Below are positions 50,863 through 59,405 of a stretch of DNA of 64,000 bases, in pieces. How positions within the stretch are numbered: the first letter of the stretch is position 1; each line of letters begins with the position of its first letter. The position numbers were made by a program, and so were the translations under genes. This DNA comes from an uncultured Mollicutes bacterium. Its GTDB lineage: Bacteria > Bacillota_I > Bacilli_A > RFN20 > CAG-826. The DNA is taken from the NCBI GenBank assembly GCA_900539595.1, contig UQCQ01000008.1:1-64000 (forward strand), in the 5' to 3' direction. The notes under the pieces are model-generated. The model was not told where the DNA came from, searched no databases, and saw nothing but the letters and a program-made list of their open reading frames with translations.

Positions 50863-51486
50863 TTACATGCCTTTATGAACAATATCTTTGTAGTGAACCA
50901 AATTCGATATATCTTGTTTGGTTTTTTCGTAAGCAGCATCTATATAAGTCTCGGGATCGTTCATAAATTCCGAATACCTGCAAAGAACAGCAAATCTACC
51001 ATTATCGTCAAAATGTCCGCAGGCATTTTTCTTTAACCAGTAGTTTTCAGAAAATTCCCTTATAACCGTTGAGTCGTCTAGGTTAATAGACGTGACCGCC
51101 TTTCCGCAATGTTGGCAAATCGAAGTTGAGCCGTATACTTTCCCTTCCATTTCCGGGAGAACAATACCTAAAAGCCCATCCCTAGGATTACCGACTCGAT
51201 CATACAAAGTGGCCTGAAGTTCTCTTATGATGAACGCTTGCTCGTTCCTACCCTCCAAATCAAGCCCTTCGTTTTCGGAAGAATGTTCGCCTATCAAAAA
51301 TAAAGTCACGGTCGTGCCTGCCATGTATTCATTCCTGATGACTTGCATAACATAATCAATATCGTCCGAATCAATCCATCGGTCTAACGATTTTCCAGTG
51401 ATTCGCTTTTCACCGAGTTTTTCAACAATCTTCTTTCTGTATTTTTTGTCTTCTTTTTTAAAGCTAATAAAGCAATTATGGCTCAT
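50863..51486 (-). CDS. thsB: Thoeris ThsB-like TIR-fold protein
   Basis: The 207-residue protein (start 51486, MSHNCFISF, with AAAGGAGG upstream) opens with the MTH538/ThsB-type TIR pattern HNCFISFKKEDKKYRKKI. It continues with TTVTLFLIGEHS (about 60) and a helix RNEQAFIIRELQATLYD (about 82-98) where the catalytic Glu of TIR NADases is expected. An insertion with CQHCGK and a later Cys may bind zinc. In Thoeris, phage infection makes ThsB produce an NAD-derived signal that activates ThsA. It follows thsA by 13 bp and is the third gene of the operon. Confidence 0.82.
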   Translation of the reverse strand: MSHNCFISFKKEDKKYRKKIVEKLGEKRITGKSLDRWIDSDDIDYVMQVIRNEYMAGTTVTLFLIGEHSSENEGLDLEGRNEQAFIIRELQATLYDRVGNPRDGLLGIVLPEMEGKVYGSTSICQHCGKAVTSINLDDSTVIREFSENYWLKKNACGHFDDNGRFAVLCRYSEFMNDPETYIDAAYEKTKQDISNLVHYKDIVHKGM

Positions 51487-51499
51487 AGCAAGACCTCCT

Positions 51500-52381
51500 T
51501 TAGTCAAAAATAGATACTTTGTCTTTGTCACCGTTATAAACAACTATATTTATTGATCCGTTTATCTCATCGGAGGTGAGAACCGATGACTTGATTATCT
51601 TTAACGATTGTTCGTGCGTTATTCCAACTCTAGACGATCCGGTCCCCATCAAAGGCAAAAACATTGGAATCCCTTGTCCGTTCTCATCATAAAACTTAAT
51701 CAAAGAATCAATGGAATCTCTTAGTTCTTTTTTCGTTGATTGAGCGTTGTTTTTATCATTGAAAGATGAAATGGCCAATAGGTAAAAAATGGTGTTATTA
51801 TTTCCACCAACAATTGCCACAGTTCCTTTTTTATATCTTATTTTATTGCCTTTTTTTCTATCAATTTCTTCACCAACAGCACCGTGTTTTTTCAAGGATG
51901 CTTGAATACGTTCGTCTAAGTCGCAATCGCTTATTTTTTGTTGGCTGCAAAACTTCTCTATCCAAGCACCGTGTAATGTTTTTTTACTGACAAGTGGTTT
52001 GTTGGTCTTCTCGTCGGCTATTTCAATCTTGGTATCAAACGTGTCATTAACTGGGATTACCACTATTTTTTGCTCTTCATACCTCTTGTTAAAAGCGAGT
52101 TTCATTAAGTCACCGTAAGATGCCGAAACAGAATTTTTCCCTTTTCTCCAAATCCTATTTCTTCTCAGCACGAAAATAACCAATACGCAACTAGACAAAA
52201 ACGAAACAAGCAAAACGCCAAACAAAATCGATAATTTAATCCAGAAATTAGTGACTTTCAATTCATCCCATGAAGCAAACAAAAGAAACGTTGATAAAAT
52301 GCCAAACAAAGCACTCGCTATATTTAGTGTCCATCCGCCAATGGACGAGATATTCATTTTCAGTCTTGTTAGAACATTCAT
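51500..52381 (-). CDS. thsA: Thoeris ThsA effector, membrane-macro type
   Basis: This 293-residue protein has two N-terminal membrane helices (about 17-38 and 48-70), then a macro-like domain (SASYGDLMKLAFNKRYEEQ, VAIVGGNNNTIFYLLAISSF, and MFLPLMGTGSSRVGITHE at about 245). This is the layout of type II Thoeris effectors, in which the macro domain senses a TIR-made ADP-ribose signal (reported as His-ADPR, from memory) and the membrane part then harms the host membrane. It sits between two TIR-protein genes, starting 16 bp after the first. Confidence 0.82.
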   Translation of the reverse strand: MNVLTRLKMNISSIGGWTLNIASALFGILSTFLLFASWDELKVTNFWIKLSILFGVLLVSFLSSCVLVIFVLRRNRIWRKGKNSVSASYGDLMKLAFNKRYEEQKIVVIPVNDTFDTKIEIADEKTNKPLVSKKTLHGAWIEKFCSQQKISDCDLDERIQASLKKHGAVGEEIDRKKGNKIRYKKGTVAIVGGNNNTIFYLLAISSFNDKNNAQSTKKELRDSIDSLIKFYDENGQGIPMFLPLMGTGSSRVGITHEQSLKIIKSSVLTSDEINGSINIVVYNGDKDKVSIFD

Positions 52382-52396
52382 AATTCATCATTTCCT

Positions 52397-52900
52397 TTAC
52401 ATGAAGCGCTCAAATGCATTCTTAACGGCGTAATAATCAAAACCGCACGAATTTTTCATAGGTATATGTATTCCAGAGGTTCTAATAACTTCTGGACACC
52501 AATCTTTAAAAACATACTTAGAATTGTACAAAACGATTATGTTCATGTGATCTCTAACGGCTTTTGAACATTCGTAATCAACGAAACTATCAAAAGAAAC
52601 ATTGCCGCCTGAATAGCATCTATTATTAAAGTAATGCGAGCAATATCGGCACGATCCTGAGTTGACACTTTTCGTTTTTGGACCAACAACAAGCACAAAT
52701 AGTTTGGAGTGCTCCATTCTATCGCAAAGTGATTTTTTTATATTACAAGGGTTGCTTGTGTCTCTTGCTTGTTTAAATTCATGGGCGTCAACGAAATCTA
52801 GTGACCAGTAATTGCTTTCCTTCCACTTATATAATTGGGTGATGGCATCAGAATCTTCATCCCAAGCGCCTGCAATGTATGTCCGTGTCTTGTAATACAT
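52397..52900 (-). CDS. Second Thoeris TIR-like protein
   Basis: This 167-residue protein has a TIR-like core of the ThsB group: YIAGAWDEDSDAI at the start, KLFVLVVGPKTK (about 68-80), and VDYECSKAVRDHMNIIVLYN (about 107-127), where the Glu in DYEC is a likely catalytic residue. It has a Cys cluster CRYCSH...C that may bind metal. It differs in sequence from the TIR protein at 50863, so the system has two signal makers. It is the first gene of the operon, with GGAGGG before the ATG and a TGCTATAAT extended -10 upstream. Confidence 0.75.
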   Translation of the reverse strand: MYYKTRTYIAGAWDEDSDAITQLYKWKESNYWSLDFVDAHEFKQARDTSNPCNIKKSLCDRMEHSKLFVLVVGPKTKSVNSGSCRYCSHYFNNRCYSGGNVSFDSFVDYECSKAVRDHMNIIVLYNSKYVFKDWCPEVIRTSGIHIPMKNSCGFDYYAVKNAFERFM

Positions 52901-52959
52901 AAAACACCCTCCAAAACTATTTGAAAAATAAAACTAAAGATGCTTTGGTTTCTAATTCA

Positions 52960-52975
52960 AATTAATTATAGCAGT
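52960..52975 (-). promoter_or_regulatory. Extended -10 promoter of the Thoeris operon
   Basis: TGCTATAAT is visible on the minus strand about 65 bp upstream of the first start codon. No good -35 box accompanies it. Confidence 0.45.
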
Positions 52976-53246
52976 CAATAAAAAGTAGACACCAACATTA
53001 TTTGTAGTCACCTCGTTCCGAGTTTTGCATAAAGCCATTGGAAGATATAGACGTTGGCTCAGCGATACGCCGTCGCTCACGAAACCACGCAACGAATCGC
53101 ACATTTCTCGGCGGTTTGCATCGATGACCTCGTAAGTTTATTGTCGGCGAAAATCCTCTACGTTTTCTTGAAATGCAAAACCCTCTTCGGCAATCACCTT
53201 CTAGCAAAAATCCTCCCGTTACTAACAAATGCAAACGACCCTCTAT
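52976..53246. other. Gene-free stretch
   Basis: Frames of up to 90 codons occur on both strands but without ribosome sites or recognisable domains; possibly old coding debris. Confidence 0.4.
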
Positions 53247-53284
53247 AGAAAATGGAGCCGCGTTTTGAAGCGGCTCCATATCGT
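53247..53284 (-). terminator. Terminator-like hairpin, copy 1
   Basis: ATGGAGCCGC and GCGGCTCCAT pair over 10 bp around a seven-base loop. It stands just after the ASCH gene. A copy with one base change over about 35 positions lies at 56235-56272. Confidence 0.75.
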
Positions 53285-53297
53285 TAACCAGACAACA

Positions 53298-53669
53298 TTA
53301 TTTCACATAGGCAAAAGACTGTGGGGCCATCCTTAAGCCAAAGTCCGATAAGGATTTTGGCCTTTCGTATACTTTAACTTCTCCAAGCTTATAGGCATAA
53401 GCAACCTGCTTATCCTTAAAGTATTCATCAAAGAACGACTTAGTGATTCCGGATTGGTTCTTGGTTAGATTCCAAAGTTCTTCGGGCGAAGTGGCGATAA
53501 CACCTAGGATTTCTACTTCTGCGACAACCTTCATTATTGGTTTTGTTGCATAGATAATAAGAGTATCAACCTGTTGTTTAGCAACCCTTGTCCGATATTC
53601 GAGCTTCTTCTCCCCACTTAGGATTTTTTCGACGTATTCTGGATTGATAGAAATAAGTATCTTCTTCAT
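53298..53669 (-). CDS. ASCH-domain (PUA-like) protein
   Basis: The 123-residue product (start 53669, MKKILISINPEYVEKILSGE, with GGGGGTAGC upstream) is a small ASCH/PUA-like domain: ILSGEKKLEYRTRVAKQQVDTLIIYATKP and VAEVEILGVIA. ASCH proteins are thought to bind RNA or nucleotides, and some act in RNA modification. It follows the 801-residue membrane-protein gene closely and ends at the terminator. A longer start at 53723 would need a TTG and overlaps the upstream gene. Confidence 0.75.
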   Translation of the reverse strand: MKKILISINPEYVEKILSGEKKLEYRTRVAKQQVDTLIIYATKPIMKVVAEVEILGVIATSPEELWNLTKNQSGITKSFFDEYFKDKQVAYAYKLGEVKVYERPKSLSDFGLRMAPQSFAYVK

Positions 53670-53719
53670 TGCTACCCCCAATTTTTGGCCTTTCTGCGTA
53701 TCGTTTTTTCTTCCGTGGC

Positions 53720-56125
53720 TCAAAACACGCTTCGATCCAATTTATGTTCTATAAGCAGCGTTTTATCTTTATCAACGGATACAACATATCGAAAACTTAG
53801 AAATACATAATAATTGGTCGATTTAAGTCTCTTTATCAATTCTTCTTTTGTAATATAGAAACTATGTTTGTCATTATCGCCAATGTCATAGTAGCGATAT
53901 AAGCCATTTTCGAAAGGCTTATAGTGACGCTGAATAATGGACTCGATTTCATCGTTGTCCAAGCGCCGTATTAACGATGCTTTCTCATCAATTTTGGCAT
54001 TAAATCGAATGGCACCTTCTCTCCAATAAACTTCCGAAGTCAAGTTCGGGACTTTTTTTAAGTTAAGATTTTCTATCTCCTCACGGTATCTATTATTTTC
54101 GTTGTCTAAATAAGCCTGCGTCCAATATGCGGTAGACTCAAATTCCGGTTTTAAATCTAGAATCCATTTTGCAATATCATCTGGCGCGGTTTTATCACTT
54201 TTCTCTTTTTTGAATGCCGCAGTACCTACCGCTTCACCAATTTCTCTATCAAATTGTGATGGAACCTGCCCCAAAAAGGACGTTAGACCACTTTTATGGT
54301 TGTAGCTCCATATCATCGTATACAAATGCTCAGAAGTTCCATTCGATGCATCAATCGTTGGGTCATAAAACGGATTTGCTTTTAGTGCTTTCTCAAACTC
54401 ATCGACAATCAAACAATTGTCTTGATCGAGGTCGACAACATCGGGTTGTTGTTTGTTTGCCTTTTCATCATAAAAAACGTCGTGGAAGTCGACTAATTGT
54501 TTGACCATACCTTTGAAAAGATGATTTACAACGTTAAATTCCAACCGCCGCAATCCAAGGAAATCCAAAAACGATTGATCGATATCCTCTTTAAGTTTTC
54601 CTCCTTCGAGCCAGTTTTCAGAAAGTTCTTCCGCAAGCGCTTCTTTGTCGTTCGGAGCCAAATCAGCTAGGATTTTGGATAAGTCTATCGTCGGGGAATA
54701 GACTCGTGCGGAAGCAAAGACAAGCAAAAGCCAATCGTGAAATAGATCCTCTTTTTTGAATGTGTCATTGCCATCATGGACATTTGTAATCCGATTTCCA
54801 TCGAAATCAAAAACGGATTCGGATACAGAATTGTAGTATTTTAGAAACGTTGAAATTGATTTGGGGATATTCTCTTCCTTAGTCCTTTTTGGCGCTTCCT
54901 GCATCCAATGTCTCCATTTGGTTCCATCTGCGTTGAGGCCTTTTGATTTTTCATCCAAAACGGCTTCAATTGCTTGTTTTTCGCTGTCGGCCCAAATCGA
55001 TTTCGTAGACAAATGATTCATCAGCATACAAGCGAAGAAGCCAATCGGTTGTTCTCCAAATTGAAAAAGATCCCTCGGATGCCAATCGTTATCTCGAAGC
55101 AATTTCAAAAACCATGGATCACCTTTGTTTAAGGTGTTCGCTAACATATAGACAACAACCGAAAGTCCTATCGCGTTATCAAAATCAGAGGCATGATAGA
55201 TACCATCATAGGAAACCAACGCATTCACTTTTTCTTTTTCCTTCTCCCCAAGTTCAAGAGCACAGCAAAGGTCGTGGAGCTGTAAGAGCGACATTGCCAA
55301 TGCACGGTAATGTTTTTGCAGTTCCGCGAAATTGAGCTTCTTGCTCAGTTCCCCCGATATAACGATTCGAATATTCTCATACCCGCAATTCACCGCCTCG
55401 GCAACCGTAATATCACTTAGCAAAAACGTTTGATTTAGCTGATATTTTGTCACGTTTTCTTGGACATTGTGAAAATAACTATCCTGTTTGGCCATTAGAT
55501 AGTCGATCAAATCGTAGGGATTTGCATCGTGCCGTCTTAGTGTCTTAAAAGCCTCTTTAATCCCTTCTGCCATCAAAATATTAAGTACTATGGTTTCAAA
55601 GGTATTGTCTCCATGATCTCTAAAGGGGCTTTCTTCTTTCTCCTTTAACAAATATTTCTGTTTCACAACACGTTTAACAGCCGATTTTGGATGAGCAACA
55701 ATTGAAATATCCTGGAATGAGAAAATGATTGAATAGAGGAAGGAAATGGCTTCCAAGCAATAAAGCGATATTTTTAAGGTATGAACAAACAACAGAGAAT
55801 GGGCACCTAAGAGCACGCAAACGACAACCATTTTATGCAGATGGTCAAAATACCACTTGCCTCGAATTTCATTAATATCGGAAATCGTCGCACCATAAAT
55901 CTTGTCTTTGTAAATTCCGAGAACAACGGACACAACCGTAACGGTGCACGGAATTAAGGTTATTGTCACGGCGTAGGATTCCATCGGCATAGTTTTATAG
56001 GCTTCTTCGCTTATATGGAATTTGAACCCCATAACTTCCAAAATCACCGCCGTGATCAGCAGAATAACAAACAAAGTGTCAGCAGCATAACTCAAAAGAT
56101 GTTTGGAAAATATCTTGTACCTCAT
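53720..56125 (-). CDS. Large membrane protein of unknown function
   Basis: I do not recognise this 801-residue protein. It has four N-terminal membrane helices (about 12-32, 48-72, 92-112, 117-138), then a long helical cytosolic part of about 650 residues rich in charged and aromatic residues, with no Walker, nuclease or protease motif visible. A GGAGGG ribosome site precedes the ATG. It is co-transcribed with the ASCH protein and both lie next to the Thoeris operon, so a defence role (membrane effector plus sensor) is a reasonable guess. Confidence 0.6.
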   Translation of the reverse strand: MRYKIFSKHLLSYAADTLFVILLITAVILEVMGFKFHISEEAYKTMPMESYAVTITLIPCTVTVVSVVLGIYKDKIYGATISDINEIRGKWYFDHLHKMVVVCVLLGAHSLLFVHTLKISLYCLEAISFLYSIIFSFQDISIVAHPKSAVKRVVKQKYLLKEKEESPFRDHGDNTFETIVLNILMAEGIKEAFKTLRRHDANPYDLIDYLMAKQDSYFHNVQENVTKYQLNQTFLLSDITVAEAVNCGYENIRIVISGELSKKLNFAELQKHYRALAMSLLQLHDLCCALELGEKEKEKVNALVSYDGIYHASDFDNAIGLSVVVYMLANTLNKGDPWFLKLLRDNDWHPRDLFQFGEQPIGFFACMLMNHLSTKSIWADSEKQAIEAVLDEKSKGLNADGTKWRHWMQEAPKRTKEENIPKSISTFLKYYNSVSESVFDFDGNRITNVHDGNDTFKKEDLFHDWLLLVFASARVYSPTIDLSKILADLAPNDKEALAEELSENWLEGGKLKEDIDQSFLDFLGLRRLEFNVVNHLFKGMVKQLVDFHDVFYDEKANKQQPDVVDLDQDNCLIVDEFEKALKANPFYDPTIDASNGTSEHLYTMIWSYNHKSGLTSFLGQVPSQFDREIGEAVGTAAFKKEKSDKTAPDDIAKWILDLKPEFESTAYWTQAYLDNENNRYREEIENLNLKKVPNLTSEVYWREGAIRFNAKIDEKASLIRRLDNDEIESIIQRHYKPFENGLYRYYDIGDNDKHSFYITKEELIKRLKSTNYYVFLSFRYVVSVDKDKTLLIEHKLDRSVF

Positions 56126-56232
56126 CTAGCACCCTCCAGCGAAGCTTTCTTTGATTCATTTTGTAACTGGGTCAGGAATTTAGCAACATAATCGTGCTTA
56201 ACCCTCGTACTTCTTCTAGTTTGCGCCTAATT

Positions 56233-56275
56233 AAAAATGGAGCCGCATTTTGAAGCGGCTCCATATCGTTAGATA
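56233..56275 (-). terminator. Terminator-like hairpin, copy 2
   Basis: ATGGAGCCGC and GCGGCTCCAT again pair over 10 bp around a seven-base loop. It is 15 bp downstream of the stop of the surface-protein gene at 56288. Its flanks (CATATCGTTA) are shared with copy 1. Confidence 0.75.
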
Positions 56276-56287
56276 TCCTTAGGAGGA

Positions 56288-58003
56288 TTAGTTGGATTTC
56301 TTACGACGGAAGAAGAGTAGAGATGCACTAGCGGCAATCGTAACGGCTCCAATGCCAACAAGAGTCCAGGTGGTGGAATCCGTTGCGCCCGGGAGCATCA
56401 AGGCATTGGCTTTAGTGGTAGTGCGACGGCCAAGGAAGTCATGAAGAGCAGCGTATTTGGTTTTAATAATGAAGTCATAACCCGCAAGAGCTTGCTTCAT
56501 TTTCTCGCCTTCAAAATTGCCGTATTTAATAGCCATCTTATCGGGGATAGATAGCGCATCAAACGTGGCTTCGGCTTCACTCCATTTGGCTTCCGTAAGA
56601 GCCGTATTGCCAGTTGGATCACAAATTTCGTTTAGCTTAGCTAGGAAGATTTCGGCCCAAGTTTCGGTTCCAAAGGTCACAGGCGCATCGGAAGAAACAT
56701 AGATGGACACAGGCTGTTGACCCGACGAATAGCATGAGAACAAAGGGCTGTTTGGCTTGTTCGGATTAAACCGAAGAATATTACGCGTATTTTTACCCGT
56801 GAATTGCACTTTCCACGTGGAATCCACACAAGTCATTTTTGCAAACGAATTCTCATCAATATTATTGAAGTCGGTTTCCGTTTTTAGCAAATTGCTCGAG
56901 CTATCTGCTGCATACAAAACGCCTTTGCTAACTTCATCATACAAAGCAAACGTACCGCTCTTGGAAGTGGGCAAAACCAAAAGAGAAGCAAACTCAGAAT
57001 TTTCAACCAACCGATCAGTGGCCTTACCGTTCGCTACACCAGAACGATTCTTTTCTTTTTGGGCCCCAAGCACGAAGCTGCCATCGGAGTTTGCAATCAT
57101 AATCTTTTTGCCAACGGCGATACTAGAAGCGTCTACAGATTTCGAATAGAAATTACCTTTAATTGCCTTAACGGTAAATTGGCAACGGCGTTCAGTTTCA
57201 CCTGAACCATATACGAAATTCAATACATTTGCGCCTTCAACGAGATCAGGGTTTTCAATCGTTACGCCAGTTTTAAGAACGCTCTCGGTCGTATCTTCAT
57301 GTGTTGCAGTGATAACGAAATCATCGAGCGTAACTTTGTCGCCAACATAGAACACGGCGTTGGGATTTGCCAAGCCCGCAGATATAGACTTGACCGGAGA
57401 CGCAGGCTCGGCAGAGGTTGATTCAAAAAATTCAACTTTCGAAATTTGTACAAATCCGTTTGCCGAACCAGAAGCACAATCAAAGATTATCTTGTAATAC
57501 AAATTAGGAGCTGGTTTGGATAATGAAAACTCCTTATCACCTATTGAAACGTCATTAAGTTGGACCGTTTCAACCAAATTTGTGAATTCTGCATCGCTGG
57601 CAGCGACGAGTTTAATTGAGTTGACATTTGTGGCATTCACTTTATCAAATGTCACAGCAACCTTGGCAACGGCTTTGTCCAACGCAGCCACAGTAGCAAT
57701 GGAAGCAACCGAGGCATTCCCGTTTCTACCACATTTTACGTAGGTCCAGCTATTATTGTTATTATTAAAGTTAGTTACAGAAAAAACGGTCTCGTTATTA
57801 GCCGTACATGTCCAGGAAGTAGTATATCCGCTCACGCCTTTGCTATTTGTTTTGCTTGAAAAGGTTAGTGTAGAAAACGCCGTTTCCGCATCTTCCGCCT
57901 TCACCATCATCGTATCTTGATGGCCGAAGCCCATCTTTACTCCGCCTAGGGTCACACCGAAAGCAAGGGCTCCTAAGGCTAACGCTAAGAATCTTTTCTT
58001 CAT
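56288..58003 (-). CDS. Surface protein with anchor-like C-terminus
   Basis: This 571-residue protein has a signal peptide (about 1-35, ALALGALAFGVTLGG, then VKA) and two beta-rich domains with an F5/8-type look (EFFESTS near 195, and a bacterial Ig-like VTLDDFVITATHEDTTE). A C-terminal LPGATDSTTW is followed by a membrane helix and RRKK, resembling a sortase signal with LPGAT in place of LPXTG. It may instead be a simple membrane anchor. A strongly structured leader (58037-58135) lies upstream of the ribosome site. Confidence 0.75.
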   Translation of the reverse strand: MKKRFLALALGALAFGVTLGGVKMGFGHQDTMMVKAEDAETAFSTLTFSSKTNSKGVSGYTTSWTCTANNETVFSVTNFNNNNNSWTYVKCGRNGNASVASIATVAALDKAVAKVAVTFDKVNATNVNSIKLVAASDAEFTNLVETVQLNDVSIGDKEFSLSKPAPNLYYKIIFDCASGSANGFVQISKVEFFESTSAEPASPVKSISAGLANPNAVFYVGDKVTLDDFVITATHEDTTESVLKTGVTIENPDLVEGANVLNFVYGSGETERRCQFTVKAIKGNFYSKSVDASSIAVGKKIMIANSDGSFVLGAQKEKNRSGVANGKATDRLVENSEFASLLVLPTSKSGTFALYDEVSKGVLYAADSSSNLLKTETDFNNIDENSFAKMTCVDSTWKVQFTGKNTRNILRFNPNKPNSPLFSCYSSGQQPVSIYVSSDAPVTFGTETWAEIFLAKLNEICDPTGNTALTEAKWSEAEATFDALSIPDKMAIKYGNFEGEKMKQALAGYDFIIKTKYAALHDFLGRRTTTKANALMLPGATDSTTWTLVGIGAVTIAASASLLFFRRKKSN

Positions 58004-58036
58004 GTTCTTTGTTTCTCCTATTTTGATTAACGCGCT

Positions 58037-58135
58037 TTATCCTTGGCCGTGAAGCGGGTTGCACCCGTTTAGTGGCCGGGAAACGGCGCCTTCTGGGAGA
58101 AGGGTGCACCGCTTCTACTAGACGGCCAAGGATAA
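58037..58135 (-). ncRNA. Multi-branched structured leader RNA
   Basis: Three stacked stems form a long arm: a 14-bp perfect outer stem (58037-58050 with 58122-58135), a 7-bp stem GAAGCGG/CCGCTTC (58051-58057 with 58109-58115) and a 7-bp stem TGCACCC/GGGTGCA (58060-58066 with 58102-58108). The top carries two small hairpins (GCCG/CGGC near 58075-58087 and TTCT/AGAA at 58091-58101). It ends about 34 bp before the ATG of the surface protein gene, on the same strand. It has no T-tract, so it is a candidate cis-regulatory or otherwise functional RNA rather than a terminator. Confidence 0.65.
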
Positions 58136-58227
58136 GGCCTTGGCAAGTTCGCTTCCTTTGCTAACGAATAGGAAGAACGGTCTAATAGACTAGAGGAGAG
58201 AAGGGGCCCGTTTCTAACCTCTTTTAG

Positions 58228-58321
58228 GCATAGAATCCCCATAGGCCGGATCTCACGGCTCTAGTCTACCCTACTACGTAGAGGATTGAAACATTAAATT
58301 TAAACAAGGGGGATTCTATGC
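58228..58321. repeat. 13-bp inverted repeat, 68-base spacer
   Basis: GCATAGAATCCCC (58228-58240) and GGGGATTCTATGC (58309-58321) are perfect inverted copies. They lie between the structured leader and the terminator of the next gene. Confidence 0.55.
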
Positions 58322-58366
58322 GCCTAAACAACCATGAAAGCGGTTACTACGCTCCAAAGAAAAGAT

Positions 58367-58388
58367 GCTGTCCCGAGTTGGGGACGGC
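58367..58388 (-). terminator. Terminator of the fibre-like trio
   Basis: GCTGTCCC and GGGACGGC pair over 8 bp (one G:U) around a six-base loop; on the minus strand TCTTTTCTTT follows. It is about 20 bp after the last of the three paralogous genes. Confidence 0.65.
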
Positions 58389-58408
58389 ACGAAGTACGAT
58401 TTATTGCC

Positions 58409-59314
58409 TTAATAACTCGAAGGATCAATGCCAGCAAAGGACAAAGAAATCGATACGGATCCGTTTTGGCAGGCGTCCTGGTTTTCCATCTCAGTGCCTT
58501 CTAGCCAGACCACCCCATAATAATAACGGGTGCCTTGGGCGGCTAGTTGACCCATATATTGTTTGCTCGTAAAAGGGGTGAACTGGTTGGGCATCGAAAA
58601 ATCTTCGATATAGAAATGATTCAATGAAGCATCATCGCTATAACGGGAGGTCGATACGGTTCGATCGGTATTTAAAATCGGCGAATCGATATAGGTATCT
58701 AGCGATGCGTCCTTCTTTTTTTCAAAAACCATCTTGCATTCGCCTAGATAGGCTCCATTCGCGTCTTTTCGGTCGTAGTTTTTCTTATTTACTTCTAAAA
58801 CCGATACGCGGGTCCATTGGGATAACATGACATCCGCGTCGCTTTCTTTATCCACGGGATTAATCGAAGTCCCGTTGCATAAAAATAACGGCAATTCCGT
58901 GGTTCCGGGGTTCGTCACCGAAAACCGGAACAGAGTGTAATAATGATAATCCCCAGTTACGTTTTTAACGTTATAGCATTTCCCGCCTAATTGGGACGTA
59001 TCCATCCAGTCGGGACGATAGATGGTTCGTCCGTCTTTGCTGGATACATCCTTGGTTACGGATTCGCTTGAGAGCAAGGTTTGATGAACGCCATTATGGT
59101 CACCATCTTCTTCTTGTATCACCGCCTTAGGGTCAGATATCGAATCGATCGATACTCTTAAATGGCCGTAATTGCCATTGATGGTAATCGAAGAATAATT
59201 CATCGATACCGAGCGGTTTACATTAAACCAAGCAAGAGTGGAAACCGCCGCGGTGGATAAAGAAGCCACGATTAAAACCGAGATGGTAATCAGGGCTTTG
59301 TTGAAATTTTTCAT
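58409..59314 (-). CDS. SipW-type fibre-like protein (trio, third)
   Basis: This 301-residue protein has the signal ALITISVLIVASLSTAAVSTLAWFNVNRS (about 7-35) and a mature part with SKDGRTIYRPDWMD, LFLCNGTSINPVDKESDADV, QWTRVSVLEV and a C-terminal VVWLEGTEMENQDA. The same blocks occur in its two paralogues upstream, so these are one family of exported beta-rich proteins. AAGGAAACC lies before the ATG. It is the last gene of a three-gene operon and is the most divergent of the three. Confidence 0.75.
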   Translation of the reverse strand: MKNFNKALITISVLIVASLSTAAVSTLAWFNVNRSVSMNYSSITINGNYGHLRVSIDSISDPKAVIQEEDGDHNGVHQTLLSSESVTKDVSSKDGRTIYRPDWMDTSQLGGKCYNVKNVTGDYHYYTLFRFSVTNPGTTELPLFLCNGTSINPVDKESDADVMLSQWTRVSVLEVNKKNYDRKDANGAYLGECKMVFEKKKDASLDTYIDSPILNTDRTVSTSRYSDDASLNHFYIEDFSMPNQFTPFTSKQYMGQLAAQGTRYYYGVVWLEGTEMENQDACQNGSVSISLSFAGIDPSSY

Positions 59315-59349
59315 CGCGGCGGTTTCCTTTCTTCTTGATAGTAGAGATA

Positions 59350-59377
59350 AGCGGGAGAGGGAATCCCCTCCCCCGCT
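59350..59377 (-). terminator. Hairpin between second and third fibre-like genes
   Basis: AGCGGGAGAGGG and CCCTCCCCCGCT can pair over a long stem with one mismatch, with only weak T content afterwards. It may be an attenuator or a processing/stability element that sets relative amounts of the paralogues. Confidence 0.5.
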
Positions 59378-59405
59378 TCTAGACGTAGGGTTTTAACGAA
59401 ACGGA

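Noticed and set aside
53054..53248. 64-codon frame on the plus strand
   Set aside because: No ribosome site, no family, and frames on the other strand are equally open; treated as debris.
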